A DNA stretch of 64,000 nt from Verrucomicrobiota bacterium (GTDB lineage: Bacteria; Verrucomicrobiota; Kiritimatiellia; UBA8416; JABMPJ01), in assembly GCA_018648805.1 (NCBI GenBank), contig JABGQM010000007.1, positions 1 through 64,000 of the forward strand, read 5' to 3'. Shown piece by piece: positions 9,158 through 18,283 of this stretch. The position numbers and the translations under genes are program-made. Below the pieces are notes generated by a model. That model ran no database searches. It was not told the origin of the DNA and was given only the letters and a program-made list of their open reading frames with translations. Every line of letters begins with the position of its first letter. Position 1 is the first letter of the stretch.

Positions 9158-10513
9158 TTGACACCTCGGCACACCACCCCCTACTGTTCTGTTGTGCAAG
9201 ACTTCAGCTATCGAAACATCCCTAGACGCTTCCTCCGTTATTGTAGACAACATGCGATGGTGTGTCTGCTCCTCCTGTCGCTATCGCTCCGTCTAGGATG
9301 GTGGGGCTACACCCGCCCAGTACCCGTCTCTGACTTTAAGGAATTTGCTATACTAGCCCAAGACCTGCTTGAGCATGGTCAGTTCGGATACCCCGATCCA
9401 ACGGCCTATCGCCTGCCAGGCTATCCACTTTTTCTGGCAGCCATGATGTTCGTTGGTATCCCCGCCCCCTGGCTGGCCGTAACAAGCATCCTGCTGTCAG
9501 CCGCTACAACCTACGTCATCCACCGATTTGCTTTGGCTCTCACGCAAGATTCTCAGCTAGCCATCACTGCAGGAGTAATCCATTCAATCAATCCTACGTT
9601 TATAGCGTTTTCCCCTGTGTTGGCCGCTGAGCATCTCTATGTTCTCCTCGTGCTACTGGCGTTTTGCTCTCTTCTGACTGGTCCACATACACGCAGAAAC
9701 AGCTTGGACATAAGGACCGTCTTGGCAGGTATACTCCTTGGTGGAGCAACGCTCACCCGAGGCGAAGGGCTGTTCCTTCTCCCCGTTTTCCTGCTGGTGA
9801 TCCTCCTCAGAAAAGACGCCATATGGAGAAGATGCTACAGATGCCTCTTGCTATTGGTCTGCTGCGCCGCTGTAGTCATACCGTGGTCTGTGCGTAATAA
9901 CAGGCGAGTGGGGCCGGCCTCAGGACTATCAACAACCGGCGGTATTAATTTCTACTATGCGCACAACAGCACCAGCTATGGTTGGCAAGGGATTGAAAAT
10001 ACACCCTTGGCCGCTATCCCAGAAACCAACCGTCAGCAGGCCGGCTATAGGCTTGGCATGGAGTACTTGGCCCAGGCATCTTGGTTTGAGAGAGCTATGG
10101 GTCCGATCAAGGGCACTGGTTACCTCTACTTCGCCCCAAGCACCTATGCCGTTACATGGAGTTCGACCCGGTTGAGACTACAAGAGCCAACACCCACTGC
10201 ACCCGGATGGCATGCCAATCTGAAGTGGTACTCCACACTCGCGTACGGATACTACATACTCTTTGCTGCAGCTCTGTGGGGCGCTCTGAAACTGCCTCGT
10301 TTCCGATTTACGGTACCAGTAGTGCTCTGCGGTACAGCAGTGGTTAACTGGATCGGATATGCTGTAATCTTCTGGGCCAAGTCCCGCTACAGATACCTTC
10401 CGGAAATGATGTTTTGCATTCTCGCAAGCATCCCGTTTTCCAGCTACGGCTCTACTCGTAGGACCTCAAACGAACAGAAAAGACGCCCAGCGGGGTCGAA
10501 GCACTCTACGTAG
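9158..10513 (+). CDS. GT-C membrane glycosyltransferase (GT39/ArnT-like)
   Basis: 451 residues from a TTG; a GTG at 9194 or an ATG at 9257 are equally plausible starts because none has a clear ribosome site. Helix 1 is followed by the periplasmic loop VPVSDFKEFAILAQDLLEHG, holding the acidic DFxE element of the family, and AYRLPGYPLFLAAMM, which is very typical of GT39/PMT-type enzymes. About ten helices follow. These enzymes use polyprenyl-phosphate sugars on the periplasmic face. Its 3' end overlaps the end of the convergent fusion gene at 10506. Confidence 0.7.
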   Translation: MTPRHTTPYCSVVQDFSYRNIPRRFLRYCRQHAMVCLLLLSLSLRLGWWGYTRPVPVSDFKEFAILAQDLLEHGQFGYPDPTAYRLPGYPLFLAAMMFVGIPAPWLAVTSILLSAATTYVIHRFALALTQDSQLAITAGVIHSINPTFIAFSPVLAAEHLYVLLVLLAFCSLLTGPHTRRNSLDIRTVLAGILLGGATLTRGEGLFLLPVFLLVILLRKDAIWRRCYRCLLLLVCCAAVVIPWSVRNNRRVGPASGLSTTGGINFYYAHNSTSYGWQGIENTPLAAIPETNRQQAGYRLGMEYLAQASWFERAMGPIKGTGYLYFAPSTYAVTWSSTRLRLQEPTPTAPGWHANLKWYSTLAYGYYILFAAALWGALKLPRFRFTVPVVLCGTAVVNWIGYAVIFWAKSRYRYLPEMMFCILASIPFSSYGSTRRTSNEQKRRPAGSKHST

Positions 10514-12869
10514 CCACCAAGCCGCATAACGCATCTCCTGCCGTAAGAAAGGCCTCCACTTTCTGGATATCGCTGGGCACATCAACGGCTATTGATGAAC
10601 ATTCGGTCTCAATCATCCGAACACGATAACCAAAATCCATGAAGCGCAGGATTTCTATATCCTCAGCGGCCTCATTGGCCGTTTTCTCGCTTGAGGCGAA
10701 TACACGTAATGCCTCGCGGGTATAGCCATAGACACACACCTGCTTGTGCCGCACGACCTTGGTGTCATCCTTCGAAAAGGGCACAGGCAGCCTTGACATG
10801 TAAACGAGTTCCCCTGCATTATCGACAATAACCTTGATGATGGTTGGCGACTCTTCTTCTTCGCGGTTCTCTATCCGCTTATACAGATTGTAAGCCACAA
10901 ACCGATTGCCGTGTGCTGCATACTCAGACATTATGGCATCAATGACACTTGGATCAATGACCGGTTCATCTCCCTGCACGTTAACATACAGATCATATTC
11001 AACTTTATCAGCCACCTCTGCCAGGCGGTCTGTCCCTGTCAGACAGTCGGACGATGTCATCATGACGTCCATTCCGTGCTCATTGCAAAACTGCTCAATA
11101 CGCTCATCATCAGTAGCAACGATGACTCGATCAAGACCTCTACACTTGCGAGTCTGCTCATAGGTCCGCTGTAACATGGGTTTTCCTGCAATTGGAGCGA
11201 GGGGCTTGCCTTCAAAACGTGAGCTGGCAAACCGAGCGGGAATAATCGCACATACGCTGAAGCCCATGCCCTCCTGAAATCTAGATTTCGTGATGAACCG
11301 AGGCTTAACGCGAGAGGACAACGTACGAAGCGCCCTTCCAAGTGCCACGTTCTCCGCCATCATCGTTTTTGCATCAAGCACACCGCTAGGCTCGAAATAG
11401 GCGTAGTTCTCAACCATGGAAACATCATAGCCATCCAGACCAGCAATAGAAACGTGGTCATAGCCCTGAACAATCAGCATGCCAATCGCAAGCACTGCCG
11501 CATTGTCACTGCAACTCCCGCTCGCACTGAACACCTCTGTGTAGTCGACCACATGCGGTGCACCAAAACCATCCCGGATCTCAATGTTGCTCGTGACTAT
11601 CGTCTTGCTGGAAACCAGACGACCTCGGAAACGGTTAAATCTCTTCTGATTGGAGAAAAAGAAGTAGTCAGGCTTCATGACCTCGGGAATATGGTTCAGG
11701 GCAACCAACAAGGCGCCGTCCGTATCTGCATCCGCCCTGATCGCTTCCCGCTGCTCAACCGAACTCGGACCAGAAGCCACCAGTATCACACGACGCCCTT
11801 CGAAAAACTCGGCACCCATATTGCAGGGCAAAACAGAGCTAGCCCGGAAAGCGTCATACAGGGCCGAGATCAGCTTTTCGTCATAGCGCTGTCCACAATC
11901 AACAGGCAACTCGCTCAGAATTGAATGTATGCCAGAAACAGGCAGCTTCTTGCGATCCAGTAGATATGTTGCATAGTTGGGATGACAGTTGAAGCTTGCC
12001 GATAAGAAATGGGCTACAGAGTAGCCCCATGGAGACTGCCGATGAAGCGCATCAAGATAATCGTCTATGACGTCAAGTAGTTCCTCAATGCGATAGTTTG
12101 CATTGTAGTCGCGGTTCAAGTAATCGCCAAGGAGTTCCGTATTGAGATTGCCAGCTCCACGCCCCATCCCAAAAATCGAAGCATCAACGATAACTCTCTG
12201 GTGTCTTGCATCTTCCAGAAAATCAATGGTATTTGAGTATGCAAGTTGAAGGTTGTTGTGCGAGTGATACCCCAGACACGTTTGCTCAGAAATGTTGTTC
12301 TTGAATAGATAGAGAAGCCTCTTGAATTCATCCCTGTGGAGCGACCCAAATGAATCCACGATATAGACAGCAAAGGGGGCAAGTTCACGGAACGCCTCGA
12401 GCATCTTGATCGTCTCAGCATCCGAATACCGAACAATGGCCATGGGCTGCACAAAGAGTTTGTATCCTTTGCTCACAATGACCCTGGCTTCCATCAGAGC
12501 CTGTGCGATGTCCTCCTTGTGAAAAGCAAGCCGAATACCAGCCACTTGCGGGGCTTGCCGCTCCTCAAAGGCTGCGAGTTCCCGTACATCATATTCACCG
12601 TGGTTAATCATCACGCAGAAGCTTGATTTGACAGGAGTATCAAGGAAAACGGAAGCCAGCAACTCGTCGACCTGCCCGAGGGAAGAAAACCGAGTCATCC
12701 CCGATCTGACTTCCGCGGTTGAAGAAACGTAACCGCACTCGACCATGTCGATACCCGCGCTCACGAGAGACCTCAAGATCTGCTCGCGTACTTCAACACC
12801 AAAATTCCAATCGTTGATGTAGCCGCCATCTCGCAAAGTGCAGTCCATCATACTGAATCCGTGATTCAC
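10506..12869 (-). CDS. Three-domain fusion: HMGL-type aldolase, MptE/DUF115-like domain, KdsB-like CMP-sugar synthetase
   Basis: 787 residues from a GTG with AAAGGGGG upstream. Residues 1-345 form a DRE-TIM aldolase barrel (MDCTLRDGGYIND at 8-20, YHSHNNLQLAY at 201-211). Residues about 357-530 resemble the MptE/DUF115-like domain (VILVASGPSSVEQRE). Residues 538-787 are a CMP-KDO-synthetase-like cytidylyltransferase: IIPARFASSRFEGKPLAPIA, VIVATDDERIEQF, LTGTDRLAEV, YVNVQGDEPVI. From family knowledge, the barrel could make a keto-acid by aldol chemistry and the last domain could activate an acid sugar as a CMP conjugate. That it makes and activates one ulosonic-type residue for the locus glycan is inference. 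Confidence 0.8.
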   Translation of the reverse strand: MNHGFSMMDCTLRDGGYINDWNFGVEVREQILRSLVSAGIDMVECGYVSSTAEVRSGMTRFSSLGQVDELLASVFLDTPVKSSFCVMINHGEYDVRELAAFEERQAPQVAGIRLAFHKEDIAQALMEARVIVSKGYKLFVQPMAIVRYSDAETIKMLEAFRELAPFAVYIVDSFGSLHRDEFKRLLYLFKNNISEQTCLGYHSHNNLQLAYSNTIDFLEDARHQRVIVDASIFGMGRGAGNLNTELLGDYLNRDYNANYRIEELLDVIDDYLDALHRQSPWGYSVAHFLSASFNCHPNYATYLLDRKKLPVSGIHSILSELPVDCGQRYDEKLISALYDAFRASSVLPCNMGAEFFEGRRVILVASGPSSVEQREAIRADADTDGALLVALNHIPEVMKPDYFFFSNQKRFNRFRGRLVSSKTIVTSNIEIRDGFGAPHVVDYTEVFSASGSCSDNAAVLAIGMLIVQGYDHVSIAGLDGYDVSMVENYAYFEPSGVLDAKTMMAENVALGRALRTLSSRVKPRFITKSRFQEGMGFSVCAIIPARFASSRFEGKPLAPIAGKPMLQRTYEQTRKCRGLDRVIVATDDERIEQFCNEHGMDVMMTSSDCLTGTDRLAEVADKVEYDLYVNVQGDEPVIDPSVIDAIMSEYAAHGNRFVAYNLYKRIENREEEESPTIIKVIVDNAGELVYMSRLPVPFSKDDTKVVRHKQVCVYGYTREALRVFASSEKTANEAAEDIEILRFMDFGYRVRMIETECSSIAVDVPSDIQKVEAFLTAGDALCGLVAT

Positions 12870-13014
12870 TCATCCCCCTTTCTTGTAGCCCCGCCGTACG
12901 CCACGAGCCACAGTCTGCAACCCTACACCTGCTTCGTCTTCCACCACCTGAAATCTCTTAATCCCTGGAAACTGGTCCCCCCGCACTCTCGGCTACAGGG
13001 GCTCCGCCCGATCG

Positions 13015-14286
13015 TTATCCCTCACCAAGACCCAGCGCTAGAGTTAGTTGGCAACGCAAGACATCCGCCGAGGTATAGAACTTCGCCGCGTACTCCCCCA
13101 TATGATCGGGGTTCTGATAGGGTCTCACTTCAGGCCCATCATAGAGATACCCATCCAACTCATAGTGCCATCGATCCAGAATAATCGTCGAACACACAGC
13201 AACCCCAACCTTTGCTTCAAACAGCTTGTCAACCGAACGCCCAGGAGTCACATCGTATTCTATATCAGCATCCGCAAGCACTCGCCAATACGGCAAGGGA
13301 ATCTTGTGGCGAGAAACCAACTCCCTTTCGTGCGGATGCGTGCATACCTGCACCGAAATACCATACTGACGCTTCATTGAAACGAGTACGTCCAACACAT
13401 CCTTGAGGACCAGATAGAGAGGAGAGTCAAGCAGCCCCCCAGAACGAAGCTTCTCCAAGTTGTGGCAGCGCGAAAGGCCCTCGCGCGCCCACTCGGCACT
13501 TGTGTAGAGAGTTACGTCATGTATAGGATCCTGGCCTTCCATCTCCTTCGAACAGGGATACTCCAACCCACACACAGTGGATGACCCAACGCTATACCAG
13601 CCATGCCGCACCGAGTAGTCGAACTCAGGAAGGATCGCTTTGGAACAGATAGCCATGCGCACCTTGGGAAGGTATCCATACCTGTTGAATCCGTATAGGA
13701 CAGCATTCCCCGCCGAAACCGTACACGCCGTATCAGGGCAGAGTTCAGAGATCAAGAGAGCTGAAATATAGGTTTCCGTACACATAAGCGTAAAAAAACA
13801 GGCATCGGAAGGACGAATAAGTTCCTGGCACCACAGCTTGGACATGAGGAGAGGAAGCCAACGCGTAGATCGCGGCGTGGCGTCGGCAATCCCAGCAAAG
13901 GAATACTTGAGAAAAACGAACCAGATTCTCAACATTCGACGCCCACTTGTTCCAGAGTGCCGTCTCCACAGGATACGTCGCCCCGTACAAAAGACAGACC
14001 CCTTTGCCTCGATATAGGGAAGGTGAGCACGCAGAAACACCTCTCGATCTTCCTGCACGTCCGGGGACGGAACTGTCTCAAAGATGATGCTTTGCCCCTC
14101 AACACGCCGTCGGGAAAGTAGCAGCACTGGCCATAGAACGATGCATACGAAAACAAAGAGACGGTCAAGAAGTACTCGACTGATATGACGTCCCGCCCTG
14201 ATTCGACACAAGATGGAGCGCCTACAACCTGTTCGGGTGTCTGCTGCGGGAAGCAGATCATCAACAATACGCAGAATATGCCTCAT
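13015..14286 (-). CDS. Unknown protein of the glycan locus, possibly GT-B-like
   Basis: 423 residues; I do not recognise the family. Visible features are a hydrophobic stretch near residue 45 (LFVFVCIVLWPVLLLS), a Cys-rich middle (CFFTLMCTETYISALL) and a C-terminal region with VQVCTHPHERELVSRH and KLFEAKVGVAVCSTIILDRWHYELDG. That region is arranged like the second domain of polysialyltransferase or CDP-glycerol transferase proteins, where a His-Pro-(R/H)-E segment precedes a Ser/Thr-rich nucleotide loop. It lies upstream of the aldolase-cytidylyltransferase fusion on the same strand, so it could be the transferase using the CMP-activated product. That is inference at low confidence. Confidence 0.55.
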   Translation of the reverse strand: MRHILRIVDDLLPAADTRTGCRRSILCRIRAGRHISRVLLDRLFVFVCIVLWPVLLLSRRRVEGQSIIFETVPSPDVQEDREVFLRAHLPYIEAKGSVFCTGRRILWRRHSGTSGRRMLRIWFVFLKYSFAGIADATPRSTRWLPLLMSKLWCQELIRPSDACFFTLMCTETYISALLISELCPDTACTVSAGNAVLYGFNRYGYLPKVRMAICSKAILPEFDYSVRHGWYSVGSSTVCGLEYPCSKEMEGQDPIHDVTLYTSAEWAREGLSRCHNLEKLRSGGLLDSPLYLVLKDVLDVLVSMKRQYGISVQVCTHPHERELVSRHKIPLPYWRVLADADIEYDVTPGRSVDKLFEAKVGVAVCSTIILDRWHYELDGYLYDGPEVRPYQNPDHMGEYAAKFYTSADVLRCQLTLALGLGEG

Positions 14287-14359
14287 TAGGCATACATGAT
14301 GCCCAGATCTTATCTCTTGCGCAAGCTTTGAGGATTCTGCTTTGCAGGGGATTCACCAC

Positions 14360-14426
14360 CACGGAAGTCACGGAAGTCACGGAAAGGGGAGTCTTGTTTG
14401 ACAGGATCAACAGGATGAACGGGATT
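14360..14426. repeat. Short dispersed repeats (CACGGAAGT tandem; ACAGGATCAACAGGATGAAC)
   Basis: An about 9-bp unit, CACGGAAGT, is repeated near 14360-14385. It is followed by TTTGACAGGATCAACAGG and then ATGAACGGGATT. Units of the ACAGGATNAACAGGAT type recur in intergenic DNA of many environmental bacteria. It fills much of the gap 14287-14528 beside the IS. Confidence 0.5.
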
Positions 14427-14528
14427 GGGGAGGCGCTGCGCGCCTGAGATTGCCGGATTTAGGCCCCTGAGATCGAATGCATACACAGCTCCGCCACGAG
14501 TAGCTGATCATGAGACGAGGGAGAGCCG

Positions 14529-15854
14529 TTAAGAGGCGGCCTGGATGAGGCTGCGCATCTGCTCAGCCTTGTTTTCCTTGATGCGACCCAACGCCATGGC
14601 CAGCATCGCCATGTAGGCCATACCAACACGCAGCTTCATCTTCTTGATTCCACGGATCGTGTGATTCTCGAACCCGAAGCTCACATCCATGCGGCTGTAC
14701 ACCCGCTCAGCGGCCGTACGCCGCTTGTACAGATCCTTCCACTTGTAGCTGTCCCGCGCCACTGGACCAAAGACGCGCCGATCCTCGGCGATAGGGACGC
14801 GAACGCTCGCGCCGATGCGGCACTGGGACTGGCACGCGCAGTGAAGTCCGTAGTGCTGCGCCGGGCAACGGTACTTGATCGTGTCCCGGTCCTTTTCAAA
14901 GCCAGCATGGGCCATCTTGTGGCGGTGGCCGTAGGCATTATAGCAGTAGACCTTGCCTTCAAAGTCGTAAGCCACACCTTCGAGGCTCTTTACAGCACAG
15001 GTCGCATCGTGGCCTTCAGGTTTCTTCCATAGGTTGCGGATTCCGATCACTGGCTTGATGCCATAGGCATCCCAGAGCCGACGATGGAGCTTCCCGTCAT
15101 CGTAGCCGCGATCAGCCATGAAGTATTCAGCCGTTTCCAGGACCAGAGGTTGGTTTGCTTTTAACTGATCGATCAGATCAAGAGCCAGGGGTTGCTCGGC
15201 CTTTGAGGCGGGGGTCACTTCAAAGGCAACGGGCAGCTCATAGGTCGTGTCCACGATCGTATGGACCTTAAACCCGAACCAGTGCTTGGCTTTGCGCTCC
15301 GTGCTTCCGTCCACGCGATTCACGGTATAGCTCTTCGTACCCCAGGTGGCATCATGCTCGCCCCGGCTGTCGTCCGGCTCACACCGCCCATGCTTACGGG
15401 CATGGGAGTCAATGGCCTTGCCGTCGATAGCCAGATACTGCCCCAGCTCTGGCAGTTCAGAGCTCATCTGCCAAAGCAGCTTGCCGAAGATCGCTTCGAC
15501 GGTTTCGTGGTGTTCGAGCAGCGCGTTCAGAAAACGCGTGTACACCCATGACGGAGCAACCTGTTTGCTGCCACGCGCCAGATCGAACCCGCAGATCTGA
15601 CGCAGCTGGGCGTTACGCGAAAGCTCCCGGCGCAGGGATTCAATCGAGGGGTGCTGGAATACGATCCCGGCCAGCAGTGAGTTCCACATCGCTCGGATAG
15701 GGTAATCATCACGGCCATTACCACGGGCGGACTCAAGCTTGAGCATCAGATCCTCGTCGGGCAGGTTCTCAAGCAGAAGCTTCAGCCGAGATAAATCTCC
15801 CAATTCCTCGATTTCTTTCCATGAAAAGAGCTGCGGTTGTGGTACGGTTGCCAT
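14529..15854 (-). CDS. IS5/IS1182-type DDE transposase
   Basis: 441 residues. An N-terminal DUF772-like region (PIRAMWNSLLAGIVFQHPSIESLRREL) is followed by a DDE RNase H-like catalytic domain: LAIDGKAIDSHA (first Asp), KHWFGFKVHTIVD, YFMADRGYDD (second Asp) and RTAAERVYSRMDVSFGFE with the catalytic Glu. The length fits an intact enzyme. It starts at ATG 15854, with GGAG about nine bases upstream. Terminal inverted repeats could not be fixed with confidence. It splits the glycan locus, and genes on either side are otherwise of the same type. Confidence 0.85.
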   Translation of the reverse strand: MATVPQPQLFSWKEIEELGDLSRLKLLLENLPDEDLMLKLESARGNGRDDYPIRAMWNSLLAGIVFQHPSIESLRRELSRNAQLRQICGFDLARGSKQVAPSWVYTRFLNALLEHHETVEAIFGKLLWQMSSELPELGQYLAIDGKAIDSHARKHGRCEPDDSRGEHDATWGTKSYTVNRVDGSTERKAKHWFGFKVHTIVDTTYELPVAFEVTPASKAEQPLALDLIDQLKANQPLVLETAEYFMADRGYDDGKLHRRLWDAYGIKPVIGIRNLWKKPEGHDATCAVKSLEGVAYDFEGKVYCYNAYGHRHKMAHAGFEKDRDTIKYRCPAQHYGLHCACQSQCRIGASVRVPIAEDRRVFGPVARDSYKWKDLYKRRTAAERVYSRMDVSFGFENHTIRGIKKMKLRVGMAYMAMLAMALGRIKENKAEQMRSLIQAAS

Positions 15855-15926
15855 GGCGGTTTACTCCGGTTTCTCGTTTGGTTTCTAGTCACTCCAAACA
15901 TAGCAGAACCTGTTGTAAACCGCCAT
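15853..15926 (-). promoter_or_regulatory. 12-bp inverted repeat enclosing the transposase start
   Basis: ATGGCGGTTTAC (15853-15864) and its exact complement GTAAACCGCCAT (15915-15926) flank 50 bases. In an RNA reading toward the transposase, the downstream arm lies immediately next to and overlaps the start codon. Pairing would restrict ribosome access. Such hairpins protect some IS elements from read-through transcription. Confidence 0.45.
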
Positions 15927-16240
15927 TTTTCGTGGGGTCAATATCGCCGATTCTTCATCCCTCTGACTCCTGACCCCTGACTCCTTTCCTGGGGTAAACG
16001 AAATCTTGCACCAGCATTTCGTGCTGATCTCATTGGCCGGTATCGCAGCGCAAAAGGCTCAGCTTTTGACGAGTGCCGCCACGTCCGAAAACTAGTGTTG
16101 GGAGTTGTAAGGAAGCGCACCGTACCCTAACTCGAAGCAGGAAAGAGGGTGGAAGACAATTATGGACACCGCTGGGCCATAAATGGTACTGAAGCAAGGA
16201 TAGAGGAGCGGAATCTTGAAGAGAAGGAGGGGACAGCATC
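15927..16240. other. Gap with a CTGACTCCTGACCCCTGACTCC repeat
   Basis: About 310 bases upstream of the methyltransferase. A direct repeat of the CTGACTCCTGACCCCTGAC type lies at 15963-15984, another common dispersed intergenic motif. I see no gene or RNA in the remainder. Confidence 0.4.
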
Positions 16241-16993
16241 GTGCGCACAGTGAAATCACCTTCTACCAGCGACACCGACCCTCAGGCGACATCTCTCGCA
16301 TCTAAGTACGACCAGTACTATACCGAAGGAGACATCACTCCCGTGGTGCCCCTCTCGGGTTGGCCAAGAGATAGAAATCAAGCTATTGTCTCTGTCCCAG
16401 GCCACGGCAGGGCGCTTCTGGATATCGGCTGCGGGAACGGCGAAGTTCTCTACGAAATGCGCCATCGCTACAAGACACTCACGGGGACGGAGCTTTCCTC
16501 CGCCAGGCTCCAGAAGGCAAGTCAACTTCTCACTAAAGACGACTTCCGGCCCGTTCTCGCAACAGGTGACACGTTCCCCGAAATCGCCTCGGGCTCCATC
16601 GACCGCGCCATTTCCTCCGATGTGATTGAACACACCGTCGATATATATTCCCATTTAGCTGATATCTTTCGAGTGCTGCGACCGGGGGGTGACTTGGTGG
16701 TCAACACCCCCAATATCGCGCTTGTCTCCCGGAGACTCCAGCTCCTGATTGGGGAATTTCCCGCCACGAGCTATGGAGCTAATATCAAAGGCGATACCGC
16801 CTTGTTCGACGGTGGACACCTTCACTACTTCACATTTCCACTGTTGTCTCGCCTGCTCCGGCAAACAGGGTTTCACGTCATAGGGAAGATGGGCTTCGGC
16901 CGGTTTGGCAGACTACACAACTTATGGCCGGAAATGCTGAGCTCCAGCGTTCAGATCCACGCCAGAAGGCCACCTGGTCAGCAGAAACATTAG
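16241..16993 (+). CDS. Class I SAM-dependent methyltransferase
   Basis: 250 residues. GTG start with AAGGAGGGG well placed upstream. Motif I is LLDIGCGNGEVLYEM at about residues 63-77, followed by the acidic strand LTGTELSSARL, the SIDRAISSDVIEHTVD region and VLRPGGDLVVNTPN, which is the classic methyltransferase 11/12 layout. The C-terminal part (HLHYFTFPLLSRLLRQTGF) matches methyltransferases in O-antigen and capsule clusters. The acceptor is probably a glycan or lipid intermediate of this locus. It is followed by two GT4 genes in the same direction. Confidence 0.85.
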   Translation: MRTVKSPSTSDTDPQATSLASKYDQYYTEGDITPVVPLSGWPRDRNQAIVSVPGHGRALLDIGCGNGEVLYEMRHRYKTLTGTELSSARLQKASQLLTKDDFRPVLATGDTFPEIASGSIDRAISSDVIEHTVDIYSHLADIFRVLRPGGDLVVNTPNIALVSRRLQLLIGEFPATSYGANIKGDTALFDGGHLHYFTFPLLSRLLRQTGFHVIGKMGFGRFGRLHNLWPEMLSSSVQIHARRPPGQQKH

Positions 16994-17025
16994 GACAGAA
17001 GTAAGTTGTAATATAGATCTAAACC

Positions 17026-18270
17026 ATGCGATTTCTTCATATAAACACCAAAGACATTGCCGGTGGCGCGGCCCGCGCCACCTACCGACTTCACCAGGCC
17101 CTTGTTGCCGCCGGGCACGAGAGCCGTATCCTCTGTGCTGTCAAACAGCTCCCGAGTGATGATAGCTCGTCATTGTTTCGAGGACGCTATGGATGGCTAG
17201 TCAACTGCCTAATGGGCAAGATCTCCATGGATATGGGGCTGGGGTGGGCAGCGTATCCATCGCATCAAGCAGTACGGTCATCACACTGGATTCACGAGTG
17301 GGCCGATGTCATCGTATTGGCCAACTTGCACGGATGGTTCTTTCCCCTCGACCTCCTACCCAAAATAACGGCTCATATTCCCACCATCTGGCGGCTACAC
17401 GATATGTGGGCGGGGACGGGTTTTTGCACCTATGCCTATGACTGCGAGCGGCAGCAGACAGGCTGCGGCAAATGCCCGCACCGCGCGGAATACCCATCGA
17501 TGACCATAGACTGGACGGCGCGAATGTGGCACAGAAAACAGAGCATCTATGCCAATCTTGATCCACGAACGACTCTCTCGACTCCTTCAGTGTGGTTACG
17601 AGACGTCATGCAGGCCTCTCCACTGACGCAGCATATTGCCTGCGAAGCATTTCCGAACGGTATTCCACTGCAAACCTTTCGCCCGAGCGATCGACCGGCA
17701 GCACGCAATACCTATGGTTTCTCGGAAAAGGACAGAGTCATCATGTTCTCATACGCATCCAAAGACGATGCGTTCCGCAAGGGAGATGATATGCTTGTAC
17801 CGGTGCTTGAGGGGCTCCCACCTCAGATATCTAAGGATACTGTGCTTCTACTGGTCGGAGACCAACCCAAGAGAGCAGCACATCTCCCCGTCAGATCCCT
17901 TGCTACGGGTTATCTGGATAGCGAGGAGATCCTAGTAGGATGCTATAACGCAGCTGATGTGTTCCTCAATCTCAGCCGTGCTGATAATCTACCAAACTGC
18001 CTAGTCGAAGCCGCCGCATGTGGACTGCCGGCCGTTACGATCAACAGTGGTGGATGTGGAGAGACCGTTCTGAACGGAAAGTCTGGATTCGCCACCGATA
18101 CTGTCAGCGCTACCTCTGATGCGCTGTGTTATATTCTCAGCAACCCAGTTGTCCGAAATGGCTTTGCCAAGGAAGCCCGCGATTTCGCCTGTCAGCATTT
18201 TTCGGATACGGGCTATGCTCATCATATCGCCAACTTAGCCACGGACCTCACCAGTGAATCTCGGCATTAA
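17026..18270 (+). CDS. GT4 glycosyltransferase (WcaC-like)
   Basis: 414 residues. The opening MRFLHINTKDIAGGAARATYRLHQAL is characteristic of the WcaC-like GT4 branch seen in colanic-acid-type loci. A Cys cluster (CERQQTGCGKCPHRAEYPS, about residues 140-160) is also typical of this branch. The C-terminal domain holds DVFLNLSRADNLPNCLVEAAACGLP, the E-x7-E-like donor loop. The likely role is cytoplasmic addition of one sugar to a lipid-linked oligosaccharide. It is 32 bases downstream of the methyltransferase; the ribosome site is weak. Confidence 0.85.
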   Translation: MRFLHINTKDIAGGAARATYRLHQALVAAGHESRILCAVKQLPSDDSSSLFRGRYGWLVNCLMGKISMDMGLGWAAYPSHQAVRSSHWIHEWADVIVLANLHGWFFPLDLLPKITAHIPTIWRLHDMWAGTGFCTYAYDCERQQTGCGKCPHRAEYPSMTIDWTARMWHRKQSIYANLDPRTTLSTPSVWLRDVMQASPLTQHIACEAFPNGIPLQTFRPSDRPAARNTYGFSEKDRVIMFSYASKDDAFRKGDDMLVPVLEGLPPQISKDTVLLLVGDQPKRAAHLPVRSLATGYLDSEEILVGCYNAADVFLNLSRADNLPNCLVEAAACGLPAVTINSGGCGETVLNGKSGFATDTVSATSDALCYILSNPVVRNGFAKEARDFACQHFSDTGYAHHIANLATDLTSESRH

Positions 18271-18283
18271 CAATGAAGATGCC

